Positions 7,066 to 7,803 of a stretch of DNA of 7,803 nt are shown here, one piece after another. The notes under the pieces were generated by a model, which did no database searches, was not told where the DNA came from, and saw nothing but the letters and a program-made list of their open reading frames with translations. Position numbers and translations under genes: made by a program. How positions within the stretch are numbered: the stretch's first letter is position 1; each line of letters opens with the position of its first letter. Origin of the DNA: Magnetospira sp. (GTDB taxonomy: Bacteria > Pseudomonadota > Alphaproteobacteria > Rhodospirillales > Magnetospiraceae); the NCBI GenBank assembly GCA_028277325.1, contig JANQGL010000372.1, positions 1 through 7,803 of the forward strand, written 5' to 3'.

Positions 7066-7089
7066 CGGTCAACCATGTGATGACGGAAC
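7063..7089. promoter_or_regulatory. 27-bp imperfect dyad in the divergent glnE/AsmA-like control region
   Basis: The left arm GTTCGGTCA (7063-7071) and right arm TGACGGAAC (7081-7089) are inverted complements at 8 of 9 positions, with one central G/G mismatch and a 9-nt spacer. The dyad overlaps the candidate -10 and start site of the AsmA-like gene and lies just upstream of glnE. It could be a dimeric regulator's operator, or a hairpin in the AsmA-like leader just before its GTG start. The regulator is unknown. Confidence 0.4.
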
Positions 7090-7096
7090 GCCGCAC

Positions 7097-7803
7097 GTGA
7101 TCGGGAAAACCCTCAAAGGCGCCGGCCAGGTCCTGGGCGGCCTGACGGCCGGACTGACCATCGTCGCGGTCTTCATCGCGTGGCGGCTGAGCACCGGGCC
7201 GATTCATCTCGATTTCCTCAACCCCTATCTTGAGGACGCCCTCAATCCGGCGGCGCGCCAGATGACGCTGCGCCTCGGCGGAACGGTCCTGACCTGGGCC
7301 GGATGGCGGCGCACCCTCGACCTGCGGGTGCTCGACGCCAGGCTGGTCGACCGGGAAGGGGCGGTGGTGGCGACGGTGCCCGAACTGGCCCTGTCGCTGA
7401 GCGGCCAGGCTCTGGTGCACGGCGTGGTGGCGCCGCGCCGCATCGAGATTTTCGGACCCCGGCTGCGCGCCGAGCGACGCGCCGACGGGCGCTGGTCGCT
7501 GGTGCCGGACAGCCCCGACGAACGGGCGCGCGACGCGTCGATGGACGATCTGGTCCGCGGGTTGAGGGGCGCGCCGGACCCGGGCCGGCCGCTGAGCTAC
7601 CTGACCGGCCTGGACATCCACGACGCCGACGTGCGGGTGATCGATCCGCGCGACGGTTCCGAATGGCACGCGCCGCGCGTCGAGGCCGCGTTGCGGCGCG
7701 CCGGCGAGTCCATCGAGGCCGACCTGAGCGCCGACCTGGCGCTCGGCGACATGATGGCCGCCGTCGAGGCCTCGGCCACCGCGTCGATCTCCGACAGGCT
7801 TCC
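7097..7803 (+). CDS. DUF3971/AsmA-like (YhdP-type) envelope protein, N-terminal part, 3'-truncated by the window edge
   Basis: Proteins of this type are anchored in the inner membrane by one N-terminal helix and extend a long beta-rich, bridge-like body into the periplasm. Relatives (AsmA, YhdP, TamB) are linked to phospholipid transport and outer-membrane homeostasis. The 235 residues seen have a short basic start, a single membrane segment (about 11-29) and a GPIHLDFLNPYLEDAL motif right after it, which is typical of this family in alphaproteobacteria. Repeating amphipathic beta-strands follow (for example 82-130 and 172-190). The gene runs off the window; full-length members usually exceed 1000 residues. 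The GTG at 7097 is chosen because the candidate promoter places the transcript start near 7072 and because it gives the expected short N-terminus. The ATG at 7061 would add 12 residues, including a cysteine. GGAACG (7085-7090) is at best a weak Shine-Dalgarno. Confidence 0.82.
   Translation, partial: MIGKTLKGAGQVLGGLTAGLTIVAVFIAWRLSTGPIHLDFLNPYLEDALNPAARQMTLRLGGTVLTWAGWRRTLDLRVLDARLVDREGAVVATVPELALSLSGQALVHGVVAPRRIEIFGPRLRAERRADGRWSLVPDSPDERARDASMDDLVRGLRGAPDPGRPLSYLTGLDIHDADVRVIDPRDGSEWHAPRVEAALRRAGESIEADLSADLALGDMMAAVEASATASISDRL

Noticed and set aside
4090..7080. An uninterrupted plus-strand reading frame of nearly 1000 codons opposite glnE.
   Set aside because: It is the antisense shadow of glnE in GC-rich DNA where stop codons are rare. 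Its translation is an Arg/Gln/Gly/Val-rich string without domains, and glnE has all its family motifs on the other strand.
6872..7669. A minus-strand frame of 265 codons crossing the divergent control region.
   Set aside because: It is antisense to the AsmA-like gene and out of frame with glnE, it has no domain-like sequence, and it would run through both promoters.
7658..7672. TGGCAC as half of a sigma54 promoter, considered because glnE is a nitrogen-control gene.
   Set aside because: The required TTGC element is not found at the right distance, and the site lies inside the AsmA-like coding sequence.

Overview
The window is dense, GC-rich DNA (roughly two-thirds G+C by eye) from an alphaproteobacterium. 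Three things support this: a CckA-type hybrid histidine kinase, which is the cell-cycle kinase of that class; an alphaproteobacterial-style GlnE; and a DUF3971/AsmA-like envelope gene with the 'GPI..DFL.PY' start common in that group. A Rhodospirillales or Azospirillum-like lineage is a reasonable guess, but I cannot fix the genus.

Layout: (i) 2-1852, plus strand, the 3' part of cckA, with its N-terminus outside the window. (ii) 1853-1873, a 21-bp convergent gap with no visible terminator. (iii) 1874-3958, minus strand, an unrecognised polytopic membrane protein with about 10-11 membrane segments and a 270-residue soluble, probably beta-rich C-terminal part. (iv) 3959-4035, a 77-bp spacer with locally lower GC that holds a good Shine-Dalgarno, a weak promoter candidate and a 21-bp-spaced direct repeat. 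(v) 4036-7029, minus strand, complete glnE. (vi) 7030-7096, a short divergent control region with a sigma70-like promoter, a GAAC-N7-GAAC box of the alphaproteobacterial LexA type and a 27-bp imperfect dyad. (vii) 7097 to the window end, plus strand, the start of a DUF3971/AsmA-like protein.

The genes do not form one obvious pathway. CckA (cell-cycle phosphorelay), GlnE (nitrogen control of glutamine synthetase) and the AsmA-like protein (envelope lipid transport or assembly) are chromosomal housekeeping genes. glnE and the membrane protein gene share a strand and may be co-transcribed. No mobile element, tRNA, rRNA or CRISPR array is visible. The two things most worth a second look are the unrecognised membrane protein and the structured region between the divergent glnE and AsmA-like genes.
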